Shown: positions 9,604-21,684, counted from the stretch's first letter. The stretch is 44,504 nt of DNA from Xanthomonas euvesicatoria pv. euvesicatoria (GCF_020880415.1 NZ_JAJIUJ010000057.1:1-44504); one strand, 5' to 3'. Numbers and translations are program-made. The notes: generated from the letters alone by a model not told the origin.

Positions 9604-12447
9604 TCAGAAGCGCTGGGTGTACTTCATGTACATGAAACGACCGATTTCGAAGCCGCCGTAGTAGGCAAAGCTGCTGTTCGGTGCCGAGTACTGCAGCGGA
9701 CCGCGGTGATCGAACACATTGTTCGCGCCGAGTGCGATCGTGGCGTCCCACGGCGCCTTCCAGTTGACCTGCAGGTCGTGGAAGGTGTTGGCGCCGGTGT
9801 GACGCAGCGGGTCGGACTCGCCGTTGGCGATATGGTCCGGCGCATCGCAATAGCCTTCGGCCAGCGTGATGCAGCTTTCCTTCATGCCCGAGTAGTAACG
9901 CAGGGTGTAGTTGACGCCGAAATCACCCAGCGACCAGTTCACGCCAACGTTCGAACGCACGCGGAAGATGCCCGGCTCGCCGACACGGCCAATCATGATG
10001 GCGTTGCCTGCGCTGTCCTGGCCGGCTTCGTCGTACTTGCTGACGTAGCTGGTCTGCCAGTCGAAGGTGAAGGAACCGATGGCCGTTTCCGGCAGGCGGT
10101 ACTTCACACCAAGGTCGTAGCCTTCGGTTTCCATCTGACCGAGGTTGGCCACGCCGTAGCTCATCGCCGAGATGTGACCATCGGCTGCACGTGTGACATT
10201 GGCGCAACGTTCAGCGTCGCCGAGCACATAGCAGTCGCGCAGGATGCGGTCGACGCTATCGGCGATGATCATGTCGTTGATCTCGTAGCGGTACCAATCC
10301 AGCGAGATGTCCAGACCCTGCACCCAACGCGGGCTCCAGACCAGACCGGCGGTCTTGCTCGTGGAGGTTTCCGGCTTCAGGTTCGGGTTGGCGCCGCTGA
10401 TGAATTCATCAGGCGTCTGGCACGGATAGGTCGTGCAAGGCACGAAGCCCTGGCCGAGCTGGGTGTAGCCCAGCGGCACGCCAGCGTTGGTGCAGGCCGC
10501 GTTGCCGTTGACGCTGTTGGGGGCGCCGACGCCGCAAGGATCGATGTAATCCTCGAAGCTGCTGCTCAGGCCGCCGTACAGGTCGCTGATGGTGGGCGCA
10601 CGGAAACCTTCCGCATACGTCGCACGCACCAGCAGGTCTTCCAGCGGACGCCAGGTCAGGCCGAACTTCGAGTTCAGCGTGTTACCGAAGTTGCTGTAGT
10701 CCGAGTAACGCGTTGCAGCGTTGAAGGTCAGTTCCTTGGCGAAGGCGACATCGCTCAGGAGCGGAACATTCAATTCGAGGTAGACCTCGTCCAGCGAGTA
10801 CTGGCCCTGCGTGGTCTTGGCACCCAGACCGGTGCTTTCGCCCGACTGCGCAAACGCATCCGGAGAGAAGCGACCTTCTTCCTTACGGTGTTCGTAGCCC
10901 ACCGCAACGCCCAGATCGCCAGCCGGCAGCTCAACCACCGAACCGGACAGGTTTGCGGTGAAGCTGGTGGTCTTGGTCAGACCGGTATCGGTGAAGGTCG
11001 GGAACAGGAATTCCTGCAGCGCCGGGTCGGCAAGCGAGCCCTGACCTGCAACGTTGTACGGCAGCAGCGGATTCCACGGACGGCAGGCCGACAGCGAGAT
11101 CGGATCTGCAGCGGTACCGCACTGCGCAACGCCCTGGCCGTTGATGAAGGACGGGCCCAGCGCCTGACGCGACGCGATGAGGCTCATGTCGCCACGGCTA
11201 CGCTTGGTGTTCTCGTTGCGGTTCCACAACGCACCCACATCCCAATCCCAGGTCTTGCCGCCGATGTCGAAGTAGCCACTCAAGGTCGGCGCGAAGCGCA
11301 GGGTCTTGAGCTGGTTTTCGCTGGCACGCGGCACTTCCCAAAGACGACGACGGAAGTCGACATCCTGGCCGATCGGATTGAATGCGCTGCTGCCTTCCAG
11401 CGGAGTGCCGAAGGAACCGGACTGATACGGGTAGCCCGCGATCTGCCCGTCGGTCGTGCGCTCGTTGTAGGCAATATCGGCGTTGAAGGTGATGGCATCG
11501 GCAACGTCGTAGTTGACGTTTGCAAATACCGACTTCCGCTCGATACCGGTCTGCACCATCATCTGCTGGTTCGAGTTGGCGTACTCGGCCGGCGTGATCG
11601 GGTGATAGTCGGCCGGGTTGTTCGGGTTGCCGCCGGCATTGAGCGTCTGCCACACCGCGGTGTCCGGATCATCGCAGTCCACCTGCAGCGGATTGCACCA
11701 CGAACCGTTCTGGCTGATGGGGCTCCAGCTGTTGGGGGTCGAGTTGGGACCGCGCGAACCATCGCGGCTGAACCAGCGGTTCTTGGCGAATACCGGGTCC
11801 TGCTTGGAATATTCGGCAGACAGCGTCACGCCACCGCGCTCGCCCTGCGAGCCAACAGTGAAGGAGTACTGCGTGGTGTCGCCGTCGCCCTGGCCGAACT
11901 GGCCGAACTGCACGCTGGCTTCAGCGCCGTCGAAACGCTTACGCGTGATGACGTTGACCACACCGGCGATTGCGTCGGAGCCGTAGATGGACGAGGCGCC
12001 GTCCTTCAGCACTTCAATACGCTCGATTGCCGACATCGGAATCTGGCTGAGATCCTGCAGACCGGAGGTCGACGCACCCAGACGCTTACCGTTCACCAGC
12101 ACCAACGTACGCTGCGCGCCGAGGTTGCGCAGGTCGACGTAGTAACCGCCAACGTCTTCGCCGGACGACAGCGCGTCGGCACGCGAGATGGCCGGGGAGC
12201 CGGCGGAGGTCAGGTTCTGCAGCACATCGGCAACAGACGTCAGGCCCTGCTTTTCCAGCGCTTGACGATCAAGGGTCAAAATCGGCTGCTGCGTTTCGAC
12301 GTCGGCGCTGCGGATGCGCGAGCCGGTGATCTCGATACGGTCAAGCGTGGTGGTCGACTCTTGTGCGGCGGCAAAAGCCGGCGTCAACGCGATCGCAATA
12401 CCGGCGGGCAACAGGCCCAGCCGCACTGCGGAGGTGCGAAGGTTCAT
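9604..12447 (-). CDS. TonB-dependent outer-membrane receptor
   Basis: 947 residues from ATG 12447, which has GGAGAG six bases upstream (an adjoining TTG is less likely). Signal peptide to about residue 28 (AFAAAQ), then LDRIEITGSRIRS as a likely TonB-interaction region, the plug domain (about 45-165: QPILTLDRQALEKQGLTSVADVLQN, LRNLGAQRTLVLVNGKRLG, IERIEVLKDGASSIYGSDAIAGVVNVITRK) and a long beta-barrel ending in Phe (YMKYTQRF), the usual outer-membrane end. These proteins import siderophores, vitamins, sugars or oligopeptides using TonB energy; the substrate is not visible. A homologue with the same start pattern is at 18735-21533. The AraC gene lies 48 bases upstream on the same strand and may share its transcript. 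Confidence 0.93.
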   Translation of the reverse strand: MNLRTSAVRLGLLPAGIAIALTPAFAAAQESTTTLDRIEITGSRIRSADVETQQPILTLDRQALEKQGLTSVADVLQNLTSAGSPAISRADALSSGEDVGGYYVDLRNLGAQRTLVLVNGKRLGASTSGLQDLSQIPMSAIERIEVLKDGASSIYGSDAIAGVVNVITRKRFDGAEASVQFGQFGQGDGDTTQYSFTVGSQGERGGVTLSAEYSKQDPVFAKNRWFSRDGSRGPNSTPNSWSPISQNGSWCNPLQVDCDDPDTAVWQTLNAGGNPNNPADYHPITPAEYANSNQQMMVQTGIERKSVFANVNYDVADAITFNADIAYNERTTDGQIAGYPYQSGSFGTPLEGSSAFNPIGQDVDFRRRLWEVPRASENQLKTLRFAPTLSGYFDIGGKTWDWDVGALWNRNENTKRSRGDMSLIASRQALGPSFINGQGVAQCGTAADPISLSACRPWNPLLPYNVAGQGSLADPALQEFLFPTFTDTGLTKTTSFTANLSGSVVELPAGDLGVAVGYEHRKEEGRFSPDAFAQSGESTGLGAKTTQGQYSLDEVYLELNVPLLSDVAFAKELTFNAATRYSDYSNFGNTLNSKFGLTWRPLEDLLVRATYAEGFRAPTISDLYGGLSSSFEDYIDPCGVGAPNSVNGNAACTNAGVPLGYTQLGQGFVPCTTYPCQTPDEFISGANPNLKPETSTSKTAGLVWSPRWVQGLDISLDWYRYEINDMIIADSVDRILRDCYVLGDAERCANVTRAADGHISAMSYGVANLGQMETEGYDLGVKYRLPETAIGSFTFDWQTSYVSKYDEAGQDSAGNAIMIGRVGEPGIFRVRSNVGVNWSLGDFGVNYTLRYYSGMKESCITLAEGYCDAPDHIANGESDPLRHTGANTFHDLQVNWKAPWDATIALGANNVFDHRGPLQYSAPNSSFAYYGGFEIGRFMYMKYTQRF

Positions 12448-12495
12448 CAATCTCTCCAGGGTTCGTTAGTGGCGCGTTAAGCGCCCCTGTGCAAA

Positions 12496-13389
12496 TTACG
12501 ATTGCGTGAATGCCGTCGCTTTGCGCGTCACGTTACGTGGCTTTGCCGAATCTGGCGGATTTGCCGTTTGGTCGCGGTAGTGCGATGCGGAGACACCGAA
12601 GCGCGCACGAAACGCACGCGCGAAGCTGCAGCAATTGTCGAAGCCGCTTGCGGCTGCAACCTCGCCGATCATCATCGAGGTATCGCGCAACAAATCGGAT
12701 GCACGTTCCAGACGCAAGCGTGCGGACAGCGCCTGCGGGCTTTCTTCGTACAAACTCTGAAACGTCTTGGAGACGTACCAACTGGAAAAGTTGGTCAGCT
12801 GCGCCAGTTCGCTGATGCGCACCACGCGGTCGCTGTTGCCTTCCAGGTACAGCCGTGCACGCTGCATACGCCCAAACACCTGACGCCGACGGCTGCGCGA
12901 GCGGCCCGGGCAACGCTGTTCCTGCGCAATAAAATCGCGTTGCATCGCGGCCAGGTGCAACAGCAACGGCCGCGCGGACGCACTGCCGCTTTGTGCGGCG
13001 GCACTGCGCCACAGGCGCAAGGCGATGCGCAGATCGCTGCGCGACAACTGGGCGCGGCCGGGATACAGCGTGGCATCGGTTAGTTCGGCAAGCGACTGCA
13101 GGCTCTCGCCATCCAGACCGACGCCCACGCATAGCGCGCTGCGATCTGCCTGCACGGTGGGATGGGAATCCTTGTCGAAGGCGATCCAGTCGCCGGCACG
13201 CAGACGAAAGCGGCCCTCCTTGGATTCCACCCATGCGCGTCCGCGTAGCTGTATCCACAAGGTGAATGTCGCTGCGTTGGTACGGATGCTGCCGAGCCGC
13301 GAGACCGCCAGACAGGTGGTCGATGTCGACTCGTTGGCGCTATCGAGCGCGAGCGCAAGCCCACGATCCGCGGTGATGACCTGTTGCAT
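12496..13389 (-). CDS. AraC-family transcriptional regulator
   Basis: 297 residues. The C-terminal 100 residues (about 178-280) hold the double helix-turn-helix: VRISELAQLTNFSSWYVSKTF, then PQALSARLRLERASDLL and the signature MIGEVAAASGFDNCCSFARAFRARFGVSASHYR. The N-terminal half is a cupin-like sensor (FTLWIQLRGRAWVESKEG, LRAGDWIAFDK). A basic segment, RCPGRSRSRRRQV, links the halves. ATG 13389 has an AGGGGG-type site about nine bases upstream. Its position directly in front of the receptor gene suggests it controls that receptor and perhaps itself; the ligand is unknown. Confidence 0.9.
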   Translation of the reverse strand: MQQVITADRGLALALDSANESTSTTCLAVSRLGSIRTNAATFTLWIQLRGRAWVESKEGRFRLRAGDWIAFDKDSHPTVQADRSALCVGVGLDGESLQSLAELTDATLYPGRAQLSRSDLRIALRLWRSAAAQSGSASARPLLLHLAAMQRDFIAQEQRCPGRSRSRRRQVFGRMQRARLYLEGNSDRVVRISELAQLTNFSSWYVSKTFQSLYEESPQALSARLRLERASDLLRDTSMMIGEVAAASGFDNCCSFARAFRARFGVSASHYRDQTANPPDSAKPRNVTRKATAFTQS

Positions 13390-13499
13390 GTTGGCAGCCC
13401 CCTGTACAAAAGAGGGCGTAGTGTTTTGCCGACTGTGGCGTCAGTCAGGAAGTTTTGACGAAACTGCGCCGAAATTGCCACGAAGCCTTTCCGAAGAAC

Positions 13500-15863
13500 T
13501 TACGAGGCGATTTTTCTCAATATCGACAATAAGTTAGCAATGACGCCCATAGGCGCCACGGAATGCTGTGGCAATGGCATATACGCGATGGCGCTGCCAT
13601 CTTCTTCGGCCAGCGACACATACAGCGTCCCATCGCGCTGGTTCAGGCTGAAACCGTTGATGGTGGTGAACTTGACCGCATCCAAGCACTGGCCGCGGCC
13701 GCTGCGCAACTCGCGATCGTAGGCAGCGCAACTGTCGGTGGACGACAGGTAATGCAGTTGGCCATTCACGCCCGGAGCCCAACTGCGATACCGCCAGCGC
13801 GATGGCTGTTGCGGATCGACAGCATGCAAGGTGTCGGCGGCCAGCGATGGAGCGACCTGCCACACACCGCCCCCGCTGAGGCGGGTCAGCAAGACCTGTC
13901 CGCTGACGCGGTCCAGTCGCAATTGCGAGACGTCCTGCAGCGTTGCCAGCGCACGCCATGGGCTGCTGCGCCGGTCGTACAGCGTTGCGAAGGTATGCCC
14001 GTCGTCGGCAGCAGCAAGGACCAGCAGCCGGTCCGGATCGGGAAGATGGATCGCCTGCAGCGGGCGCGGCTGCGGCACGGGTAGTCGCACTACCTGGCCG
14101 CTACTGGGGGTCACTTCGAATAGCGCCGCATGCCCGGCCGCATCGCTGCCGCTGACCAGCACGCGTTGCGAATCGGCTGACCAGTCGGCGGCCTGGCGCG
14201 AATCCGGGCGCAGCCCTTCGATCAAGCGCACCGAACCGGGCTTGCGGACATCGCCCCACCACAGTGCGTACGCACCGGATCGATTGGATGCAAAGATCAG
14301 CTGGCGCCCATCCGGCGCAATCATCGGCTGATCGTCGCGCCCGCTGGATGGAAACAGTCGGCGTCGAATGTAGCCACCGTTCATCGTGTCGCCAATGACC
14401 TGATAGACGCCAAACTGCGGTTTGCGTTGCACGAACACCAGATGCCCATGCGCCACGTCCGGTGCTTGCGCATCGTCCACGCCCACATCGTGCAAGCTGT
14501 GGTCCCGCAGATCGAGGCGATACAGCCGCGCCTCGCTGTCCACGCGACGCCCGAAGATCAAACCGCTGCCATCGGGCAGCCAACTCCATCCACGGATATC
14601 GGCGTTGTCATGGGTGAGCCGTTCGGCGACGCCGCCTTCGGCCGGAATCCGCCACAGGTCCCCGAGCTGCGGATTACGCAGGAACACGATCCAATTCCCA
14701 TCGGGCGAATACCGCGGCGCGTAATCGAAATCACCCGCCTGCGCCGGATAGTCCAGCGTCTGCCACTGCCCGGTTGCCAGATCCAGGCGACGCATGCGGG
14801 CCGCACCGTGCTTGCCGGTCATGCTGCCGAACACCAGCGCGCGCCCATCCGGCGACCAGCTGAAACTCAGCATGTCGGCACCATCGCACCGCATTACCTC
14901 GCGCGACGCCGCAGGCCCGGTGGCTGCGGCAATCATGACCCGGCAGCTGCCATCGGGCGCCTGCCTGGAAAACGCGATCTGCCGGCCATCCGGCGACCAC
15001 GCCGGCAAACGATCGGAGACGCCGGGCGCAGGCGTCTCCAGTACCCGTGGATAGGCGTTGTCGGTGGTCTTGACCAGGATCGAGGTGCCGGTGCGATCGC
15101 TGGTCAATGAGGCGTACGCCACCCTCGCGCCATCGGGCGACAGGCTTGGCGTGAGATCGAATCCACCGCCTGCGGTAATGACCTGATACGGCCGTTTGGG
15201 GCTGCCCAGCACCGCATGCGCTTGCGCGGTCTCAGGTGCCGGAGCAGGTCGCCATGAGGTCCATACCGCAAGGCTCAGCACGACCAGCAACGCCACGCTG
15301 GCGACTGCCAGCGCCATCGAGCGCCGGTGTCGTGGCGCGGCCGGCGCCGCAACGACGGGCGCTACAGGCTGGCCAGGCGCGGTGCGGACGGGCGATGCGG
15401 TAGCGTCGGACTCGTCGGGGACGGACGCCACGCCTTGGTCTGGCTGCGCCGGCTCGAGCGTATCCGGACCCAGTGCTTCACCAGGCAGCGTCGCCGATGC
15501 AGGTGCCTGCGCTTCCCACACAACCGCCGCCATCAAGCGATACCCGGTCTTGGCGATGGTCTCGATGTGCTCCGAGCGCTGCCCGCCGTGGCTGGCAAAC
15601 GCCTTGCGCAGCTGCGTGACCGCCTGGGTCACCACATCGTTGGTCGGCAAGGTATCGGGCCAAACCTCGGCAAGCAGTTGCTCGCGCGTGACCACCTGGC
15701 CCGGCTGCCGCGCCAGGGTCAGCAACACCGCCAGGGATTTGGGCGCCAGCCGCAGCGGACGCTTTGCGCCAGGTGCGTGCACCTCGCGCGAGGCAATGTC
15801 GACCACGCACTGACCGACACGCAGCCGGCCCGATGGCATTGCAATAGCGGGAGGAACACTCAT
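13500..15863 (-). CDS. CadC-like membrane-bound regulator with C-terminal TolB/PD40 beta-propeller
   Basis: 787 residues from ATG 15863. Residues about 12-105 form an OmpR/PhoB-type winged helix (LRLAPKSLAVLLTLARQPGQVVTREQLLAEVWPDTL, then DVVTQAVTQLRKAF and HIETIAKTGYRLM). An Ala/Pro-rich linker leads to a single membrane helix (SMALAVASVALLVVLSLAVW, about 185-205), then a periplasmic part with repeated SPDG motifs (LSPDGARVAYAS, WSPDGRQIAFSR, WSPDGRALVFGS, YSPDGNWIVFLR, APDGRQLIFAS), typical of TolB-like propellers. It would bind DNA while sensing something outside the membrane, as CadC does. The ribosome site is poor; ATG 15965 would add 34 residues. It precedes the AraC-receptor pair on the same strand. 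Confidence 0.85.
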   Translation of the reverse strand: MSVPPAIAMPSGRLRVGQCVVDIASREVHAPGAKRPLRLAPKSLAVLLTLARQPGQVVTREQLLAEVWPDTLPTNDVVTQAVTQLRKAFASHGGQRSEHIETIAKTGYRLMAAVVWEAQAPASATLPGEALGPDTLEPAQPDQGVASVPDESDATASPVRTAPGQPVAPVVAAPAAPRHRRSMALAVASVALLVVLSLAVWTSWRPAPAPETAQAHAVLGSPKRPYQVITAGGGFDLTPSLSPDGARVAYASLTSDRTGTSILVKTTDNAYPRVLETPAPGVSDRLPAWSPDGRQIAFSRQAPDGSCRVMIAAATGPAASREVMRCDGADMLSFSWSPDGRALVFGSMTGKHGAARMRRLDLATGQWQTLDYPAQAGDFDYAPRYSPDGNWIVFLRNPQLGDLWRIPAEGGVAERLTHDNADIRGWSWLPDGSGLIFGRRVDSEARLYRLDLRDHSLHDVGVDDAQAPDVAHGHLVFVQRKPQFGVYQVIGDTMNGGYIRRRLFPSSGRDDQPMIAPDGRQLIFASNRSGAYALWWGDVRKPGSVRLIEGLRPDSRQAADWSADSQRVLVSGSDAAGHAALFEVTPSSGQVVRLPVPQPRPLQAIHLPDPDRLLVLAAADDGHTFATLYDRRSSPWRALATLQDVSQLRLDRVSGQVLLTRLSGGGVWQVAPSLAADTLHAVDPQQPSRWRYRSWAPGVNGQLHYLSSTDSCAAYDRELRSGRGQCLDAVKFTTINGFSLNQRDGTLYVSLAEEDGSAIAYMPLPQHSVAPMGVIANLLSILRKIAS

Positions 15864-16019
15864 CGGCAAAAACACGCGTCGGCATGCAAGAACAACAAAG
15901 AGCGCCCCGCGCCTTCCGCGAAACGCCAAATTCAGCAAAGGACGACGACCAACTGTGTCATGCATCCATTTGGTGCAAATTTTACGCTATGCCCCGTTGC
16001 TTCCTAAGACAGGCGGCAG

Positions 16020-16098
16020 CGTCAGGCTCTCTCTCTCTCTCGCCGACGAATTCGAATAATTACGACGTACCCTTCGCGCCTTCTGGCGCGATTTTTTT
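16020..16098 (+). ncRNA. Candidate small RNA with CU-rich tract and intrinsic terminator
   Basis: The strongest part is the terminator: TCGCGCC (16074-16080), loop TTCT, GGCGCGA (16085-16091), then seven T (16092-16098). It has no plus-strand coding gene in front of it. Upstream is an unpaired-looking stretch with (CT)7 that could pair with GGAGAG-type ribosome sites, followed by an AT-richer spacer. I cannot place the 5' end or a convincing promoter, so both start and existence are tentative. Confidence 0.3.
16074..16098 (+). terminator. Orphan intrinsic terminator
   Basis: A 7-bp perfect GC-rich stem with a UUCU loop and seven trailing T on the plus strand, between two minus-strand genes. 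It cannot serve either neighbour, since read on the minus strand it has no T-tract after the stem. Confidence 0.75.
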
Positions 16099-16264
16099 AT
16101 CTGCGATTCAGCTAAATCAGCTGAAACCCTTATTTACTGGAATCGCTTGCAACCCTGCCATAGCGCGGCACTTGCGGACCGCGCCGTAATCTGTTCAGTA
16201 CAAAACTGAACCTTTCCTAAGCAGGCGCTACATCACGTTTTATGAAACGCTGCCATGTAACGCG

Positions 16265-18331
<2,067 letters not shown>

Positions 18332-18734
18332 CGATTAAACCACATTGCACCTGCGCAGCTAAACAAAATCCGCCACATACCCCCAGCGCGCACGGCCCGC
18401 GCTAAACCCGTAGGGCATACCGCACTGAAGCAGCGGCCGCACCGGCCTGCTGTTGCGCGTCGCAAGGTTGTCGCGTTCGGCGGCGACATATGTCCGCACA
18501 GGTCATCTCACGTCGCTGCAGCACACGCCCAGCGTCGCCCGGGCATTACATGGCGCGCCGATGCATTGCGCGCGTCGCCACGCAACAAGGCGCCGATTGA
18601 CGAAAAACGGCGGCGAAACCCGCTCGTTAAATTCCCGCTAAGCCTGCGTGGCGTGCCGAAGACGCCGCACGCATGCAGGTGTCATTCACGGGGATCGCGC
18701 TGTCGCTCCTCCTCTACCGGGAACCGCCGTACAT
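18332..18734. other. Divergent intergenic region between thiC leader and the second receptor gene
   Basis: About 400 bases without a supported gene. It must contain the thiC promoter (minus) and the receptor promoter (plus). A perfect -35-like TTGACG is at 18597-18602 on the plus strand, but no -10 box stands at the right distance. Small frames here lack ribosome sites. Confidence 0.4.
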
Positions 18735-21533
18735 ATGACTAAGACAACGCTCCACCCGACGATGCGTCGGGGCTCGCTCGCGATCGCCATCAGCCTGTGC
18801 GTCAGCACGAGCGCCATCGCCCAGGAACAAACCGACAAGAGTCCGACCAACCTGGACAAGATCGAAGTCACCGGCTCGCGCATCCGCTCGGTCGACGTGG
18901 AAAATTCGCAACCGGTACTGGTACTCACGCGCCAGGACATCGAAAAGCAGGGCCTGACCTCGGTTGCCGACGTTCTCAAGCGCATTCCCTCCAATGGCGC
19001 GACGATGAACAGCACCGTCAACAACGGCGGCGACGGCTCGGCCACGGTGAGCCTGCGCAACCTGGGCGCCTCACGCACGCTGGTGTTGGTCAATGGCCGG
19101 CGCTGGGTCTCGGGCCTGTCCGGTTCGGTGGATCTGAACACCATCCCCTCGGCCATCGTGGAGCGCGTGGAAGTCCTCAAGGATGGCGCCTCGTCGATCT
19201 ATGGCTCCGATGCCATCGCGGGCGTGGTCAACATCATTACCCGTACCAATTTCGATGGCGCCGAAGTCAACGCCTACGTTGGCCAATACGGCCAGGGCGA
19301 CGGTCAGCGCACCTCCTTCGACGCGACCGTGGGCGCCACCAGCGAGCGCGGCAATCTGGTCATCGGCTTGTCCAGCGTCAAGGAAGATGCGGTGATGGCA
19401 GGCGACCGGGAGATCTCTGCCGAGCCGGTGTACGGCGCGGGCTCGTCGGCCTATAGCAGCTACTCGGCAAGCGGCCGCCTCCGTGCAAATGGCACCAGCG
19501 GCGCCTGGACGGTATTGCCCGACAGCGCCACCGCGAGCGGCGACAGCAGGTATCCGCGCTATGGCCTGGACCAGTACACCGCCTTCAACACGTCCGAATA
19601 TGGCTACAACTACGCCAAGGACAATTACCTGGTCACGCCGCAGAAGCGCGACGCGTTGTACGTGCAGGGCAACTACGCACTCACCGACAACGTGCGCTTC
19701 AAGTTCGATGGACTGTATAACCGGCGCCAGTCGTCACAGCAATTGGCAGGCTTTCCGCTGGCCTCCGTCAACACCGGCATCCTGTTGAGCGGCGAAAGCT
19801 ACTACAACCCGTACAACACTGCCTACGGCGGCGACGGGCGCGATGTGGGTTGGTCGCACCGCTTGACCGAATTCGCACGCACCTATCAGCAGGACGTCAA
19901 GACCTCGCACGTGTACACCGGGCTGGAAGGTGACTTCCAGTTTGCCGACAGGCAGTTCAGTTGGGATGTGGGCTTTGCGCACAACCAGACCGACCAGACC
20001 GAAACCCAGTATGGCGATGTCAATCTGCTCAACCTGGGCAATGCGCTCGGTGCATCGGGCATCGTCAATGGCACCCTGGCGTGCCTGGACAGCGGCGGCG
20101 CCGTTATTGCCGGCTGCGTACCGTTCAACCCCTTGTCGCCGGCCGGCGGCGTGACCCAGGAAATGCTGGACTACATCCTGTTCACTGCGCACAACACATA
20201 TCAATATAAAAACAGTAGCTTCACCGCCAACCTCACCGGCGAGCTGTTCGAGCTGCCCGCCGGCTGGATGAGTTTTGCCGCCGGTGTCGAACATCGCGAG
20301 GAAAGCGGATTCTCCTCACCGGATGCCTTGATTTCGGCCGGCTATACCTCGGGTAATTCGTTTACGCCCACCTCTGGCTCGTACACGCTCAACGACTACT
20401 ACACCGAAGTGGCGATTCCGCTGCTGAAGGATGTGCCCGGTGCGCAGTTGCTGGAATTGAGCGCAGCAGTGCGTTATTCGGACTACAACACCTTCGGCAG
20501 CACCACCAATAGCAAGTTCGGCTTCAAGTGGAAGCCGGTCGCCGACCTGCTGATTCGCGGCAATTACGCCACCGGTTTCCGCGCGCCATCGATCGAAGAT
20601 CTGTATCTGGGCGCCTCGGACAGTTTCGACACCTATTCCGATCCCTGCTCGACCAATAGCACCTCCTACACCAGCGCGATTGCGGCCGCATGCGCAGCCC
20701 GCGGCGTGCCTGCCAATTACGTTGCCGAATACAACAGCGCCAGCGGCAACTCCGGCCAAACCATCTATCCGTTCACCTACACCAGCAACGCCAATCTGCA
20801 ACCGGAAAAATCCAAGAACACCACGCTTGGCTTTGTCTACAGCCCGGCTTCGGTGCAGGGCCTGGACGTGTCGCTGGACTGGTGGAAGATCGAAATCACC
20901 GACGCCATCACCGAATTCAGCGCCAATCAGATCCTGTCGCAGTGTTACCAGTTCAACATCTCGGCGTTCTGCGATCTGGTGACCCGCGATGCGACAGGGA
21001 CCATCACCGGCCTGGTGATCCAGCCGGTGAATGTCGGCGAGCAACGCATGCAAGGCTACGATTTCACCGCGCGTTACAAACTGCCGCAGACCGCAATCGG
21101 TCAGTTCATGCTGACGCTGGATTCGACCTACGTGGCCGTCAACGAGCAAAAGCAGGACGACAATTCTGCGTGGGAAAGCTACAACGGCATCTACCACACC
21201 AATAATCCGAACTGGCGCACCCGCGGCACGCTCACCCTGGACTGGAGCTACGGCAATCTGGCCGCCAACTGGGCCGTGCGGTACTACTCGGGCATGAAGG
21301 ACTACGATTCGGAACTGGACGACAACGGAAACTATCGCCACGTTGCGGCGACTGCGTTCAACGACATGCAGGTGTCTTACCAGCTTCCATGGAATGCGAC
21401 CGTGCGGTTGGGTCTGAACAACGTCTTTGACCGCGACCCGCCGGTCGCGCTCAGCGCCTCGGCCAACTCGTTCGATCCGGCCTACGCCATCCCGGGACGC
21501 TACAGCTACCTGCAGTACACGCAGCGCTTCTGA
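18735..21533 (+). CDS. TonB-dependent outer-membrane receptor (paralogue of the one at 9604-12447)
   Basis: 932 residues from ATG 18735; a longer frame starting at 18648 lacks a signal peptide at its beginning. Signal peptide about 1-33 (LAIAISLCVSTSAIAQ), TonB-interaction region LDKIEVTGSRIRS, plug domain (QPVLVLTRQDIEKQGLTSVADVLKR, LRNLGASRTLVLVNGRRW, VERVEVLKDGASSIYGSDAIAGVVNIITRT) and a barrel ending YLQYTQRF. Plug and final strand are clearly homologous to the other receptor; extracellular loops differ, so the ligand probably differs. Its proximity to thiC does not show that it imports thiamine, as no TPP element lies on its own strand. Confidence 0.93.
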   Translation: MTKTTLHPTMRRGSLAIAISLCVSTSAIAQEQTDKSPTNLDKIEVTGSRIRSVDVENSQPVLVLTRQDIEKQGLTSVADVLKRIPSNGATMNSTVNNGGDGSATVSLRNLGASRTLVLVNGRRWVSGLSGSVDLNTIPSAIVERVEVLKDGASSIYGSDAIAGVVNIITRTNFDGAEVNAYVGQYGQGDGQRTSFDATVGATSERGNLVIGLSSVKEDAVMAGDREISAEPVYGAGSSAYSSYSASGRLRANGTSGAWTVLPDSATASGDSRYPRYGLDQYTAFNTSEYGYNYAKDNYLVTPQKRDALYVQGNYALTDNVRFKFDGLYNRRQSSQQLAGFPLASVNTGILLSGESYYNPYNTAYGGDGRDVGWSHRLTEFARTYQQDVKTSHVYTGLEGDFQFADRQFSWDVGFAHNQTDQTETQYGDVNLLNLGNALGASGIVNGTLACLDSGGAVIAGCVPFNPLSPAGGVTQEMLDYILFTAHNTYQYKNSSFTANLTGELFELPAGWMSFAAGVEHREESGFSSPDALISAGYTSGNSFTPTSGSYTLNDYYTEVAIPLLKDVPGAQLLELSAAVRYSDYNTFGSTTNSKFGFKWKPVADLLIRGNYATGFRAPSIEDLYLGASDSFDTYSDPCSTNSTSYTSAIAAACAARGVPANYVAEYNSASGNSGQTIYPFTYTSNANLQPEKSKNTTLGFVYSPASVQGLDVSLDWWKIEITDAITEFSANQILSQCYQFNISAFCDLVTRDATGTITGLVIQPVNVGEQRMQGYDFTARYKLPQTAIGQFMLTLDSTYVAVNEQKQDDNSAWESYNGIYHTNNPNWRTRGTLTLDWSYGNLAANWAVRYYSGMKDYDSELDDNGNYRHVAATAFNDMQVSYQLPWNATVRLGLNNVFDRDPPVALSASANSFDPAYAIPGRYSYLQYTQRF

Positions 21534-21560
21534 GCATGCTGTCCTGATCCACGTGTTGTC

Positions 21561-21588
21561 ACAACGGCCTCCCTCGGGAGGTCGTTGT
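21561..21588 (+). terminator. Hairpin after the second receptor gene
   Basis: ACAACGGCCTCCC (21561-21573) pairs with GGGAGGTCGTTGT (21576-21588) with one G-T wobble, 27 bases past the stop. It lacks a T-tract, so termination by it alone is uncertain; a full terminator follows at 21722-21748. Confidence 0.5.
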
Positions 21589-21684
21589 CTATGTGGCACG
21601 GCTAACACGCAATCGAGCGCTTGGCACACGGCACGGCGATAGCGACATGCACAGACATTTCCAGGGCATATCGCACCGCTAGCC

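Larger units (their letters stand above)
15864..16264. other. Intergenic region with a CT repeat, orphan plus-strand terminator and inverted repeat
   Basis: No protein gene is evident in these 400 bases. It holds a (CT)7 tract at 16027-16040, a strong plus-strand intrinsic terminator at 16074-16098, and a perfect 7-bp inverted repeat GTTCAGT/ACTGAAC (16193-16199 and 16205-16211) without a T-tract, in the 3' region of thiC. No plus-strand gene precedes the terminator for several kilobases. Confidence 0.6.

Noticed and set aside
9706..12480. A 924-codon plus-strand open frame opposite the TonB receptor
   Set aside because: It is antisense to a certain gene, lacks a ribosome site, and its composition (Arg/His/Val-rich) is what the complement of GC-rich coding DNA produces.
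13440..13475. TTGACGAAA segment similar to one before the second receptor gene (18597)
   Set aside because: The copies are in different orientation relative to their genes and the shared part is only about nine bases; likely chance.
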